The position numbers and the translations under genes were made by a program. A stretch of 64,000 nucleotides of DNA. Source: Candidatus Flexifilum affinis (GTDB taxonomy: Bacteria > Chloroflexota > Anaerolineae > Aggregatilineales > Phototrophicaceae). The DNA lies in the NCBI GenBank assembly GCA_016713325.1, contig JADJPJ010000027.1, forward strand, positions 1 through 64,000. The letters run 5' to 3'. Below, in pieces: positions 47,177 through 56,419 of this stretch. Numbering within the stretch: the stretch's first letter is position 1; each line of letters opens with the position of its first letter. Under the pieces are notes generated by a model. The model was not told the origin of the DNA. It saw only the letters and a list, made by a program, of their open reading frames with translations, and searched no databases.

Positions 47177-48613
47177 ATGGAACTTACAGCGAATCAATTC
47201 GATCACTCGGCTGTGATCGCACTCGAAGATATTCCTCTGCAAACGGCGATGGCGCACGCCACCGCGCTGGTGGACGGCCGCCGCCGCAATGTGATGGCCG
47301 AGCTGCCGCACGCGCAGGATCTGCGCCAGCAGGGGCGCGGATCGAAACTGCGCGCCCTGCACGACCTGCCGGAACTGCTCGAACAGATGGAGCGCAACGT
47401 CACCGCCGCCGGGGGACACGTCCTCTGGGCGGCCAACGGCGAAGAGGCGAACCGCCAGATCATCGAGATCTGCAAGAAGCACAACCTGAAGCGAGGCATC
47501 AAGAGCAAGAGCATGGCAACCGAAGAGATTAGCCTGCTCCCCGCTCTGGCTGCCGAGGGCATCGAGATGATCGAGTCCGATCTGGGCGAGTACATCGTCC
47601 AGATTGCCGACGATCACCCCTCGCACATCATCATGCCGGTCATCCACATGGGCAAGGGACAAATTCGCGACCTGTTCATGGAGAAGCTCGGCATGCCCTA
47701 TACGGAGGAGGCGAGCGAGATGACCGCCTTCATCCGCGGGCATCTGCGCCAGAAGTACATCGAGGCCGACTTCGGCATGAGCGGCGGCAATTTCATGATC
47801 GCCGAGACGGGGTCGGTGGTCATCGTCACCAACGAAGGCAACGGCCGACTCTCGACTGGCATCCCGCGTATTCACATCGCCGTGGTCGGCATCGAGAAGA
47901 TCGTCCCGACCTGGGAGGACTTCGGCACGCTGATCCAGCTTCTGCCGCGCAGCGGTACCGGTCAGCGGGTGAGCGTCTACGTCAACGGCTTCACCGGCCC
48001 GGCCCGACCCGGCGAACCCGACGGCCCGGAGGAGTTCTACCTGGTGCTGCTGGACAACGGCCGCAGCGACATCTATGCCGGCGACTATGCCGAGGCGCTG
48101 GCCTGCATCCGCTGCGGGGCCTGCCTCAACACCTGCCCAGTGTATCAGAACGTGGGCGGCCACTCCTACGGCTGGGTCTACCCCGGCCCGATCGGCTCGA
48201 TCGTCACGCCGCTGCTCAAGGGCAAGGAGAACGCCGCGCCGCTGCCGTTCGCCAGCAGCCTGTGCGGGGCGTGCAAGCAGGCCTGCCCGGTGGACATCAA
48301 CATCCCGGACATGCTGCTGAATCTGCGCCACGACCTCCAGTCGGTGCAGGACCCGCTCTGGCAGGCGGGCATGAAGGGCTATGCTTTCGCCTTCAGCAAC
48401 CCGCTGCTGTTCGAACTCGGCGGCAAGGCGGCGAGCATCGGCACCCGCATCGCGTCGACTTTCCTGGGCGGCGGGTCCGACGGGCAGATGAACGCCAGCC
48501 AGTTCAAAATTCCTGACCCGCTCGGCGGCTGGACGCAGAACCGCGACTTCCCGCCCTTTGCCGAGCGATCCTTCCACGACTGGTGGCGCGAGAACCGGGA
48601 GAAGAAGTCCTGA
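47177..48613 (+). CDS. lutB: LutB-type lactate utilisation iron-sulfur protein
   Basis: Iron-sulfur subunit of 478 residues in the LutABC L-lactate dehydrogenase system. The N-terminal LUD domain (HVLWAANGEEANRQIIEICKKHNLK, GEYIVQIADDHPSHIIMPVIHMGKGQI) is followed by two 4Fe-4S motifs starting at C310 (CIRCGACLNTCPVY) and C363 (CGACKQACPVDINIPDMLL). Length and order fit LutB/YkgF. LutC follows 28 bp downstream. LutA, the CCG-domain partner, is not in the window; it may lie elsewhere or be replaced. Confidence 0.92.
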   Translation: MELTANQFDHSAVIALEDIPLQTAMAHATALVDGRRRNVMAELPHAQDLRQQGRGSKLRALHDLPELLEQMERNVTAAGGHVLWAANGEEANRQIIEICKKHNLKRGIKSKSMATEEISLLPALAAEGIEMIESDLGEYIVQIADDHPSHIIMPVIHMGKGQIRDLFMEKLGMPYTEEASEMTAFIRGHLRQKYIEADFGMSGGNFMIAETGSVVIVTNEGNGRLSTGIPRIHIAVVGIEKIVPTWEDFGTLIQLLPRSGTGQRVSVYVNGFTGPARPGEPDGPEEFYLVLLDNGRSDIYAGDYAEALACIRCGACLNTCPVYQNVGGHSYGWVYPGPIGSIVTPLLKGKENAAPLPFASSLCGACKQACPVDINIPDMLLNLRHDLQSVQDPLWQAGMKGYAFAFSNPLLFELGGKAASIGTRIASTFLGGGSDGQMNASQFKIPDPLGGWTQNRDFPPFAERSFHDWWRENREKKS

Positions 48614-48641
48614 TGATCGCCCACACCCTGGAGACAAGCTC

Positions 48642-49343
48642 ATGACGACATCGAACTCGCGCGATCTCATCCTCAGCAAGCTGCGCGCCGCCCGCCGCCC
48701 CTTCCCGGATGCGCCGCCACGCCCGGCGCAATTCCTGCCGGTCACCGTGCAGGACGACGAGTCGCCGGACGCGCTGCTGCAACGCTTCCAAACCGAGCTG
48801 ATCAACCTGAAGGGCGAGCCGTTCGTCGTCGAGGGCGACGAAGGCGCTCGCGCCCAGGTGATCGCCAACCTGGAGGCACTGGAGGCGAAACGGATCATTG
48901 CCTGGGATTTCGCCCACATCCCGGTCGAAGGGCTGGAAGCGGCCATCAAAGCGGCCGGCATCGAGATCCTGCACCCGGAGACGCACGACGAGTTCCGCGC
49001 GGAGATCCTGGCGACGGCGGAGAGCGCTCAGGCCGGCATCACCGGCGCGGATGCCGCCGGCGCGGCCACCGGCACCCTGTTCTTCACGACCGGGCCGGGC
49101 CGGGGACGCATCCCGACCATTCTGCCGCCGGTGCACATCGCCGTGATCAGGCAGTCGCAGATCGTGACGCGCATCGAGAGCTGGATCGCGGGGCTGCGCG
49201 CCGGCGGGTTGCAGGACATCCGCCAGAACGCCAACTTCTGCTTCGTCACCGGCCCCAGCCGGACCGGCGACATCGAGATGGAGCTGATCCTGGGCGTGCA
49301 TGGTCCCGGCCGCGTGCAGGTGATCGTGAAGCGCGGGGAGTAG
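48642..49343 (+). CDS. lutC: LutC-type LUD domain protein
   Basis: Third component of lactate utilisation, 233 residues, a single LUD domain (LutC/YkgG). Family features: TGADAAGAATGTLFFTTGPGRGR and the C-terminal FVTGPSRTGDIEMELILGVHGPG. The start is the ATG at 48642 (MTTSNSRDLI); upstream frame overlaps lutB and is not protein-like. Works with LutB to oxidise L-lactate to pyruvate. The TAG stop is in the TAGGGGC context and a GGACGCGC hairpin lies 33 bp downstream. Confidence 0.9.
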   Translation: MTTSNSRDLILSKLRAARRPFPDAPPRPAQFLPVTVQDDESPDALLQRFQTELINLKGEPFVVEGDEGARAQVIANLEALEAKRIIAWDFAHIPVEGLEAAIKAAGIEILHPETHDEFRAEILATAESAQAGITGADAAGAATGTLFFTTGPGRGRIPTILPPVHIAVIRQSQIVTRIESWIAGLRAGGLQDIRQNANFCFVTGPSRTGDIEMELILGVHGPGRVQVIVKRGE

Positions 49344-49375
49344 GGGCAGGGCCAACGCAAATATGCGGGCTGTAG

Positions 49376-49395
49376 GGACGCGCAACGGCGCGTCC
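49376..49395. repeat. GGACGCGC-N4-GCGCGTCC hairpin
   Basis: Perfect 8-bp stem with loop AACG preceded by TGTAGG. Same stem as at 55804-55823 and, with one mismatch and inverted, 1296-1315. It lies between convergent genes and may end transcription. Confidence 0.8.
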
Positions 49396-49472
49396 GCGAG
49401 CAGAAGATCTGGTGCCCCCTCCCTTGCGCCTGTATGGACTGGAGGTGGGGGTTAAGCACTAACGGATACGCT

Positions 49473-50621
49473 CTAGCCGGTTTCTGGCCGCACGCTGTCA
49501 ATCTGATCCTGAGTGGCAAGCGGAATGTCGAACCAGAAGCTCGACCCCTCTCCCGGACGCGACGCCAGGCCGCAGCTCCCGCCATGCAGGTTGACGAGTT
49601 GACGCACGATCCATAACCCCAGACCGGTGCTGCTCTCCCCGCCGGTTGGCCGGTTGCGAAGCTTGGTGAACATGCCGAAAAGGATATCCTGATCTTCCGG
49701 CGGGATGCCCGGTCCCTGGTCATGCACCACAATGCGACAGACATCACCGTAGTTTTCCACGGAAATGTGCGTCTGGGTGTCGGACTTGCTGAATTTCAGG
49801 GCGTTGTTGAGCAGATTGCTCAGCGCCTGATTCAGCATACGCGCGTCGCCCCACAGCAGGTACTCCGGCGAGTCGCTGGTCAGGTAGATCCGTTTGCGTT
49901 CCGCGATTAGTTGGTGCTGCGCCACGACATCGCGCACCAGCAGCCGCGTGCTGACCACGCCAAAGCGAGGGCGCAGCTCCTGCGCGTTGATAGCCTCGAC
50001 GAACACTCGGATCATGTCGATGATGGCGTTGAGCGTCTGCTCCATGTTGTCGATGACGCGCAGCGCCTCTTCATTGCCGTGGGCGATCTCGCGCAGCATG
50101 TAATGACCGATGCGGAAGTTGGTGAGCGGACTTTTCAGATCGTGGCTGATGATGCGGCTGAGCTTCAACTGCACGTCGCGCGTCATGGCCAGCGCCTGGA
50201 TGGTCGACTGCTGATCGTTGATCAGCCGCTGCAAGCCGAGATGCGTCTCGATGCGCGCCAGCAGCACCGCCAGGTCCAGCGGCTTGTTGACGTAGTCCTT
50301 GGCGCCCAGATGCAGCGCGCGAATGACCTTTTCAGTGTCCTCGAACGCGGAAATGACGATCACCGGCATGGCGTTGGCCAGCGGCCGGTTGTGCAGGTGC
50401 TGCAGCACGTCAAACCCGTCGACCCGCGGCATCAGCAGGTCGAGCAGCATCAGATCGAATTCGTGTTCTTCCAGGGTATCAATGGCCTGCTGGCCATCGC
50501 TTACGATCGTGACGTCGTAGCTTCCCGCGAGCAGATAGCGCAGAACCGTCTGGGAAGAGAGATCGTCATCTGCGATGAGGATACGAGGCAGAACGGGTGG
50601 GGATGCTTCGGATGACTTCAT
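49473..50621 (-). CDS. Cytoplasmic receiver-histidine kinase
   Basis: Same architecture as the protein at 8666: receiver (ILIADDDLSSQ, phospho-Asp in LMLLDLLMPRVDG, KPL), HisKA (LSRIISHDLKSPLTNF) and HATPase (NNALKFS, DQGPGIP, STGLGLWIV). It has 382 residues and no membrane helix. It starts 15 bp after the stop of the large kinase gene and is likely in its operon, so eukaryote-like kinase and phosphorelay signalling may be joined here. Confidence 0.88.
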   Translation of the reverse strand: MKSSEASPPVLPRILIADDDLSSQTVLRYLLAGSYDVTIVSDGQQAIDTLEEHEFDLMLLDLLMPRVDGFDVLQHLHNRPLANAMPVIVISAFEDTEKVIRALHLGAKDYVNKPLDLAVLLARIETHLGLQRLINDQQSTIQALAMTRDVQLKLSRIISHDLKSPLTNFRIGHYMLREIAHGNEEALRVIDNMEQTLNAIIDMIRVFVEAINAQELRPRFGVVSTRLLVRDVVAQHQLIAERKRIYLTSDSPEYLLWGDARMLNQALSNLLNNALKFSKSDTQTHISVENYGDVCRIVVHDQGPGIPPEDQDILFGMFTKLRNRPTGGESSTGLGLWIVRQLVNLHGGSCGLASRPGEGSSFWFDIPLATQDQIDSVRPETG

Positions 50622-50636
50622 AGAATCGATCCTGCC

Positions 50637-53600
50637 TTATCGCAATGTCACCTGCCATCGATTGACGTGGATAATGACACCGCCGCTGCGCACAAACAGT
50701 ACAGGGATCAGCGGCGCAGTCGGCGCGCTCAGGCGAATCGGCGTGCCGATCTGTTCATCATTCACGTACATGGCCAGCAGGCCGGAGGTAAGATCGCGCT
50801 CCAGGCGGATGCGGGCGACCGGCGCGCCGACGGATCGCTGCACGTTGACTTCCGCAACACCGTCCCGCCGCTGCCCGATGTTGAACACGCCCTGCTGCGC
50901 CAGGCTGATCTGAATACCGACGCCGTTGGCCGGGCTGGAGGGATCGCTCAGCAGGATGCCGAAGTAAACGCCCTGATCCAGCACCAACGGGGGATTGTAG
51001 GTGACGAGCTCCAACTCTGCCACCATACGCATAATACGCTGCGCCGGATCAGCCCCATAGCGGCCTTCCAGCAGGTCCGGCGCCAGCGGGATGAGAATCT
51101 CACCGGCAGGGCCGGCCGAACCGGACCCCAGACGCCAGGCGCTGTCTTCGATGGCCGGCGAAAAGCTCTCCGCATCCCAGTACGGCGCGCGGATCGAGTC
51201 CAGCAGGACGAACAGGTTCTGGTCGCCACGCAGGCCACCGGGCGGCGGCGAGGGAGTCAGCGTATGGGTCGGCGGCAGCGTGGCCGTCGGCGTACTGGTT
51301 GAAGTCGGCGTCAGAGTCTGCGATGGCGTCGCGGTGATGGTCGGCGTCTCCGTCGGCAGAATGGGCGTCAGGGTCGGTTCCTGAGTCGGCAGCGCCAGGG
51401 AGGGCATGACCACCGTGGGGAGCGTCGTCGCGCGCGGCAGCGTGGCTGCCACCGTCGGAGCGGGCGTAGTGGGCGGCAGCGTCGGCGGTTCTTCGGATGG
51501 GATTGGCGTCTCGGTCGGCGCAGCAGCCACCGCCGCGGCGGTGCTGTCGCCGCCCGCCGAAGCACTCGACGGCGTGGGATCAGATACCCCGCCGGTCCTG
51601 GAGAGCAGCACCGCCCCGCCCGCAATCGCCAGGAGGACGACCAGCAGCACCAGGATCAGGCCGATGGGTGGTCCACCTCCGCGGCGCGACTCGCCCTTGC
51701 CTTCCTGGAGATCGTCGTCGGGATCGACCCGCACATACGCCTTCGGCTCGACGCTCTCGTCCTCCGCCTCGGTGATGGCCGGCACCGGTTCCTGCGTCGG
51801 CGGCGCCGGGAATTCCGACGACTGCTCGATCAGGTCGTACCAGTGGCGATAGAGCGGATAGGCCGGGTGACGGTCGATGAACATCGCCCGGAAGAGGTCG
51901 TTGAAGCGCGACAGGCGCACGCTGCGCCGGGCATTCTCGTGATACGCGGCCAGGAATTTCTCGTAGGTATCCAGCCACAGGCGCTGCGTGCCGGAATAGG
52001 CCGCGCCCAGCAGCCGATCGGTCGTCGCCACCTGTTCGCGGTGGATTTGCAGGACGGCCGGCTGCGGCTCCGGGTCGCGCCGCTCGATGAGCTGATTCAG
52101 TTTGCGTGAATTGTTGTGCAGTTCCGCCGCCCCGGCGACCAGATCCATCAGCCAGGCACGGTAGGCGGTCAGCGTCACGCCGGCGGTCGATTCGACCTCG
52201 TCGACGGCGCGTAAGGCGTTTTCCAGTTTGTTGCCGGCGGCGCGAAACTCACCGTCGGACCAGTCGCGCAGCGACGCCGTGATCTCGCGCAGGCTGTAGA
52301 TGGCCGGGGCCAGGAGGCGCGCCTGAGTATTTTCCTCCAGGGCAGTGCGAGATCGCTCCAGCGTGCTCAGGGCGTGCGAGCCGTTGACGCTGTTCAGCAA
52401 ATCGCCCGCCGCTTGCAGGTCGCGCCGCCGCTGAATGAACCCCTCCAGCGCCGTGACAAACGGATGGGCATTGCCAGTATTGCCCAGGATGCCGGCCCCC
52501 GCCTGACGCCAGAAGTCGGCATCGTCCAGCTCGCTGTCGTGCGCGTCGAGCGCGCCGAGCAGAGCATAGTTGGCGAACAGAATGCGCACCCCGGCTGTAC
52601 CGCGGCGGGCCAGCGGCTCGATCAGCCCCTTGAACATCGCCTTGAGGTAGGTGTCCTTGCCGGGAATTTGCGCGTTGAAGGCGTTGCGCTGCGCGATTTC
52701 GTCGGCGGTGTACAGCGATTCAATCTGCATCAGCGTCGCCTGGGTGCGCACCCTGTCGGCGATGCCGCTCCGTTCCACCCAGTCGCGCATGATCGAGGTC
52801 AGGTCGCGCAGACGCCGCGCCGAGTCGCGTTCGGTGTCGGTCCGGGCGATCTCCAGCGCCTGGCCGCCCAACTGCTCCGCATTGGCCAGCCGACCCCGGT
52901 CGAACTGCTCCCAGCCGTCGGCCAGCGCACGACCCAGACCGCCGTACATTGCGTGGCGTTCGATGTAGCCGGCGTTGTTGACCACCGAGCGGAGCTGGTT
53001 CAGCCACCCCGCCAGCGCGGGCGAGACGGTACTGATGGCATCGACGGCCTGGGCCAGCGCCGTCAGCGCATCCCCCCGACTGCCGCGCACCGCTGCCTCG
53101 CCATACTGCTCCCAGGCGCTGGCGGCCAGCTTCAGCCCCAGCGTCATGCCGACCAGCATCTCGTCGAACAGCCGCTCCAGGAACGGCGCCAGATCGCGCT
53201 GTGCCTCCACCAGCCAGCTCGCCAGGTCGGAGCCGTCGGCGGCCGGCACGTAGGTCTGGTAGGACTGGAGTAGGTCGTAGAGCTGATCGAGCAGCCGCCG
53301 CACGCCATCCCAGGCCCGGTTAGTCGGGTCGATGGCCCGGCTGTTCTCCAGAGCGTTCATGGCATCGCGCGGGCTGCCGGTGGCCTGCTTGCCGATGATG
53401 TGCATGTTGTCGGCCACCGCCATGGTCGCATTGATCGCCCGATCCAGCGACGACTGCGGCAGGCGGCGATTGGTCAGTTGATGCTGCATGCGGACGGTGC
53501 CCAGAAACTTGTTGAGCGCCGTCATCTGATCGACCAGCGCGCGGTAGCCATCGCGCAAAGCGATCATGCTGGTGCCGCCGGTTTCCCTGCCCAGGGCGTC

Positions 53601-54998
53601 GAGATCGCGGTAGATATCGCGCAAAAAGGCCTGCGCCTCGCCGACCGAGATGCCATCGGCCGCCAGGTGGGACAGCGCCAGTTCCAACCGGAACAGGTTG
53701 GGGCGCAGCAGCAGAATCTCCGGCGTGTGGGCCGAGATGCGCTCAGCGAGCAGCAGATTCAGCGAGTGGGCGTTGGCGTCGGCGGGGACTTCCGTCAGCA
53801 GGCGGTGCGCCGCTTCCGGCTGGTGTCCCTCGAACAGCAGCGGCACGGAATCGTACACCGCCGCCGCGGGCGGCACGGCCGCATCCGTGATCAGCCGCGC
53901 CCAGTCGGTCAGCAGACCGATCAGCGCCGCCAGATCGCCACGCGCGCGCGGGCGCAGCTCATCCAGAATGGGGATCGCCCTGGCCCAGGCGCCGCTCTCC
54001 AGATAGATGCGCGCAGCATCCAGGTCCGCAGCCACTTCCAGGTCGCCCTGCCGGTTGAGGATTTCCTGCACCACCTGTCGGGCTGGTGGATAGCCCGGGT
54101 CCATGGACAGGGCCGGTTCGACGGCCTTCTGCAGGCCGATCAGTTCGTCTTTGCTCAGTTCGCGGCGCAGACGCTCGCTGGCGCGCGACACCACCGCGCT
54201 GCGCTCGCGTTCGAGCGGCAGGCGTACCTCGCTGAGATCGCGCCGCAGTTCGGTGATCGAACTGGTGCGCAGGCGCGGGTTGGGGTGCAGCGCCCGGCTG
54301 ATGATTGCGGCCAGCCGCTCGGAGATGTGCTCGGCGTCATGGCCGAAATCGATCCGGAAGCCGTCAGCCGCATCGCGGGGCACGTCCGCCCGCCCGCCGC
54401 CAGTAAGGATGAAATAGAGCAGCTCGCCGACCTGGTACACGTCCGTCTGCCGGCTGATGCCCTGGGCGGTGACTTCGTCTCCCTCCAGGAAGACGGCGTT
54501 GCCCCAGTCGATGATCTTCAGCCGGTAGCGGTCGCGATCCCAGAACAGATGCTTGGCGTCGACGTCGTTGTAGACGATGTCGTGCTGGTGCGCGGCATAG
54601 AGCAGGTCGAGCAGCGCGTCGACGATGATCAGCATTTCCAGGTCCGGCAGGCGTTCGCCCCGCTGGGTCAGTTCCGACACCATATCGGCGACGATCAGCC
54701 CTTCGGCGCGCTCCATGACGATGTACTGGTGCGCCATGCCGCCGACGGTGAATTGTCCCCCGCCGAGCAGCGCCGTCGCCACCGGATGACCGGCCAGGCG
54801 GGTGAGCGCCTTGCGTTCGTTGAGAATGCTGACTTCCTGCCCGGCGCGAATCGGGGGCGCGTCCTGCGGGGCCGGGCGCTTGATGACGACCGGGCGGTCG
54901 CTGTCCTGCGTATCCACAGCCCGCAGCGTCTCGCCGGAGCGGCCGCGTGGGTAAATGTAATCATATCGGTAGCGATTGTCGAAAAAACCTTCTGCCAT
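50637..54998 (-). CDS. Divergent protein kinase-like membrane protein, 1453 residues
   Basis: Residues 1 to about 290 form a protein-kinase fold: VVIK (K40), catalytic loop VYNDVDAKHLF (D145) and DWG (D164). The loop departs from HRDxKxxN: the H-R pair is Y-N, the position of Lys is D147 and of Asn is H150, so it may be atypically active or a pseudokinase. Residues about 290-1100 are mostly helical with TPR-like pairs. A single membrane helix (about 1108-1130; GLILVLLVVLLAIAGGAVLL) leads to a 120-residue Thr/Pro linker and an external beta domain at the C-terminus. The layout resembles PknB/PknD-type receptors with a cytoplasmic kinase and outer sensor. Confidence 0.8.
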   Translation of the reverse strand: MAEGFFDNRYRYDYIYPRGRSGETLRAVDTQDSDRPVVIKRPAPQDAPPIRAGQEVSILNERKALTRLAGHPVATALLGGGQFTVGGMAHQYIVMERAEGLIVADMVSELTQRGERLPDLEMLIIVDALLDLLYAAHQHDIVYNDVDAKHLFWDRDRYRLKIIDWGNAVFLEGDEVTAQGISRQTDVYQVGELLYFILTGGGRADVPRDAADGFRIDFGHDAEHISERLAAIISRALHPNPRLRTSSITELRRDLSEVRLPLERERSAVVSRASERLRRELSKDELIGLQKAVEPALSMDPGYPPARQVVQEILNRQGDLEVAADLDAARIYLESGAWARAIPILDELRPRARGDLAALIGLLTDWARLITDAAVPPAAAVYDSVPLLFEGHQPEAAHRLLTEVPADANAHSLNLLLAERISAHTPEILLLRPNLFRLELALSHLAADGISVGEAQAFLRDIYRDLDALGRETGGTSMIALRDGYRALVDQMTALNKFLGTVRMQHQLTNRRLPQSSLDRAINATMAVADNMHIIGKQATGSPRDAMNALENSRAIDPTNRAWDGVRRLLDQLYDLLQSYQTYVPAADGSDLASWLVEAQRDLAPFLERLFDEMLVGMTLGLKLAASAWEQYGEAAVRGSRGDALTALAQAVDAISTVSPALAGWLNQLRSVVNNAGYIERHAMYGGLGRALADGWEQFDRGRLANAEQLGGQALEIARTDTERDSARRLRDLTSIMRDWVERSGIADRVRTQATLMQIESLYTADEIAQRNAFNAQIPGKDTYLKAMFKGLIEPLARRGTAGVRILFANYALLGALDAHDSELDDADFWRQAGAGILGNTGNAHPFVTALEGFIQRRRDLQAAGDLLNSVNGSHALSTLERSRTALEENTQARLLAPAIYSLREITASLRDWSDGEFRAAGNKLENALRAVDEVESTAGVTLTAYRAWLMDLVAGAAELHNNSRKLNQLIERRDPEPQPAVLQIHREQVATTDRLLGAAYSGTQRLWLDTYEKFLAAYHENARRSVRLSRFNDLFRAMFIDRHPAYPLYRHWYDLIEQSSEFPAPPTQEPVPAITEAEDESVEPKAYVRVDPDDDLQEGKGESRRGGGPPIGLILVLLVVLLAIAGGAVLLSRTGGVSDPTPSSASAGGDSTAAAVAAAPTETPIPSEEPPTLPPTTPAPTVAATLPRATTLPTVVMPSLALPTQEPTLTPILPTETPTITATPSQTLTPTSTSTPTATLPPTHTLTPSPPPGGLRGDQNLFVLLDSIRAPYWDAESFSPAIEDSAWRLGSGSAGPAGEILIPLAPDLLEGRYGADPAQRIMRMVAELELVTYNPPLVLDQGVYFGILLSDPSSPANGVGIQISLAQQGVFNIGQRRDGVAEVNVQRSVGAPVARIRLERDLTSGLLAMYVNDEQIGTPIRLSAPTAPLIPVLFVRSGGVIIHVNRWQVTLR

Positions 54999-55212
54999 GC
55001 GCCCTGTTTATCCTTGTCCCCGACGCTCTATTGTACGCACAGCCCAACATGGATGCCAATGAACAGCGTTTCTCCCGTGCGCAGTCGAAAATGAGGCAGG
55101 CGGGTGAACCGATGGGTTAGCCCAGAATTACCCCGTGCCACCCTGCTCTTGGTTGACGCATGCGCGCGATGTCCGTAAGATCAGGGTCAGAAGCAGATAC
55201 AGGAAAGGTAGA

Positions 55213-55782
55213 ATGGCGCAAGGTACTGGGAGCGCAGGGGCCATCCGGTATCTGGATGGTGAGGCAGAGCGCCAGGCCCTGGTGGCAGATATCCACGAGG
55301 TGCGGCAGCAGGTCATCGCTTTTGCCAGGACGGTCCCACAGGAAGAATGGTACGAGCCGCGCTATCACGGCTGGTCACTGGCGGCCATGCTCGCGCACCT
55401 TCACTTGATGGACAGCATCGCGATGCTCCAGATCAAGCTGGCCCTGCTGGGATTTCGCGTCGGGGTGTCGGCATCGCAGCTCAACACCTTCAACGATGCC
55501 TGCGCGCGATTTTTCCGCAGGCGGGTGCTGACGACTACGCTGGAAGGCATCGACCGGCAGGAGCGGCAGATCGCCGAGTTCATCCTGCGTCTGCCGATGA
55601 GTCGCTTCACCCGAACCATCCATTACCCCCCGACAGGCGAGTCACTCACGGTCGAGCGGGCGATCCAGCAGTACTTCCTGTTCCACTGGCAGCATCACCT
55701 GTCCACGCTGCTGGGACGGAACGGCGACGACCGCGACGACATCTTTTTCGAGCCGCCGCCTTCTGGTGTCGGGATGGTGTAG
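55213..55782 (+). CDS. DinB-like metal-binding hydrolase
   Basis: Protein of 189 residues with a four-helix DinB-like pattern: the metal-ligand His in MLAHLHLMDS and the C-terminal HWQHHLSTL pair. The W in HGWSLAAMLAHLHL is typical of DinB/YfiT families, which include thiol S-transferases; the substrate here is unknown. The ATG at 55213 is preceded by AGGAAAGG. The TAG stop is in TAGGGTATAG, and a GGACGCGC hairpin lies 22 bp downstream. Confidence 0.72.
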   Translation: MAQGTGSAGAIRYLDGEAERQALVADIHEVRQQVIAFARTVPQEEWYEPRYHGWSLAAMLAHLHLMDSIAMLQIKLALLGFRVGVSASQLNTFNDACARFFRRRVLTTTLEGIDRQERQIAEFILRLPMSRFTRTIHYPPTGESLTVERAIQQYFLFHWQHHLSTLLGRNGDDRDDIFFEPPPSGVGMV

Positions 55783-55803
55783 GGTATAGCGCGCCGGGGA
55801 TAG

Positions 55804-55823
55804 GGACGCGCTACTGCGCGTCC
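55804..55823. repeat. GGACGCGC-N4-GCGCGTCC hairpin
   Basis: Perfect 8-bp stem with loop TACT, preceded by ATAG and followed by GACTAC. Third member of the family at 1296 and 49376. Confidence 0.8.
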
Positions 55824-55926
55824 GACTACACCGCCTGTTTTCCGCCTATCCACGCCTGGCTGAATTCCTATTCGTCGCGTAACATTCCTGCTGTTCGCTT
55901 TGCAACCATCCACGGGTAAACCCATC

Positions 55927-56379
55927 ATGCGCGTCATCTTGCAGCGTGTCCGGCGCGGCAGCGTCACCGTCGACGGACAAATCGTCGGGGCCATCGACCA
56001 CGGGTTCGTGGCGCTCGTCGGCGTCACCCACGGCGATACCCGCGCCGAAGCCGAGCTTCTAGCCCGCAAAACCGCTTTCCTACGCGTCTTCGAAGACGAT
56101 CAGGGGAAGATGAACCGATCCGTGCTGGAGGTAGGCGGCGGGGTGCTGGTCATCTCGCAGTTCACCCTCTACGCCGACGCTCGCAAGGGACGCCGCCCCT
56201 CGTTCACCGACGCCGCCGCGCCCGATCTGGCCGCCCCGCTGGTCGAGTATTACGCCGAGCGCCTGCGCGCCGAGGGCGTCACCCAGATCGCAAACGGCAT
56301 CTTCGGCGCGATGATGCTGGTGTAGATCCACAACGACGGGCCGGTGACGATTATCCTGGATTCGGCGGACCTGTCCTAA
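55927..56379 (+). CDS. dtd: D-aminoacyl-tRNA deacylase, in-frame TAG near the C-terminus
   Basis: Dtd removes D-amino acids wrongly attached to tRNA, using the SQFTLYAD site (visible) and a Gly-cisPro pair. [21 protein letters not shown] is the family opening. The frame reaches TAG at 56323-56325 after GIFGAMMLV, 132 residues. The next codons in the same frame read [17 protein letters not shown] and end at TAA (56377-56379). NDGPVT with the conserved Gly-Pro is the second signature of the family, so the complete enzyme is 150 residues with TAG at codon 133. Loss of this part should harm activity. Sequencing error, read-through or decay are all possible. Confidence 0.85.
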
Positions 56380-56419
56380 AACGTGATAGAATAAATGTTT
56401 CAATTTCGAGAGGAAGATT

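Noticed and set aside
53400..55094. 564-codon plus-strand frame
   Set aside because: Antisense to the large kinase gene, which has real kinase motifs.
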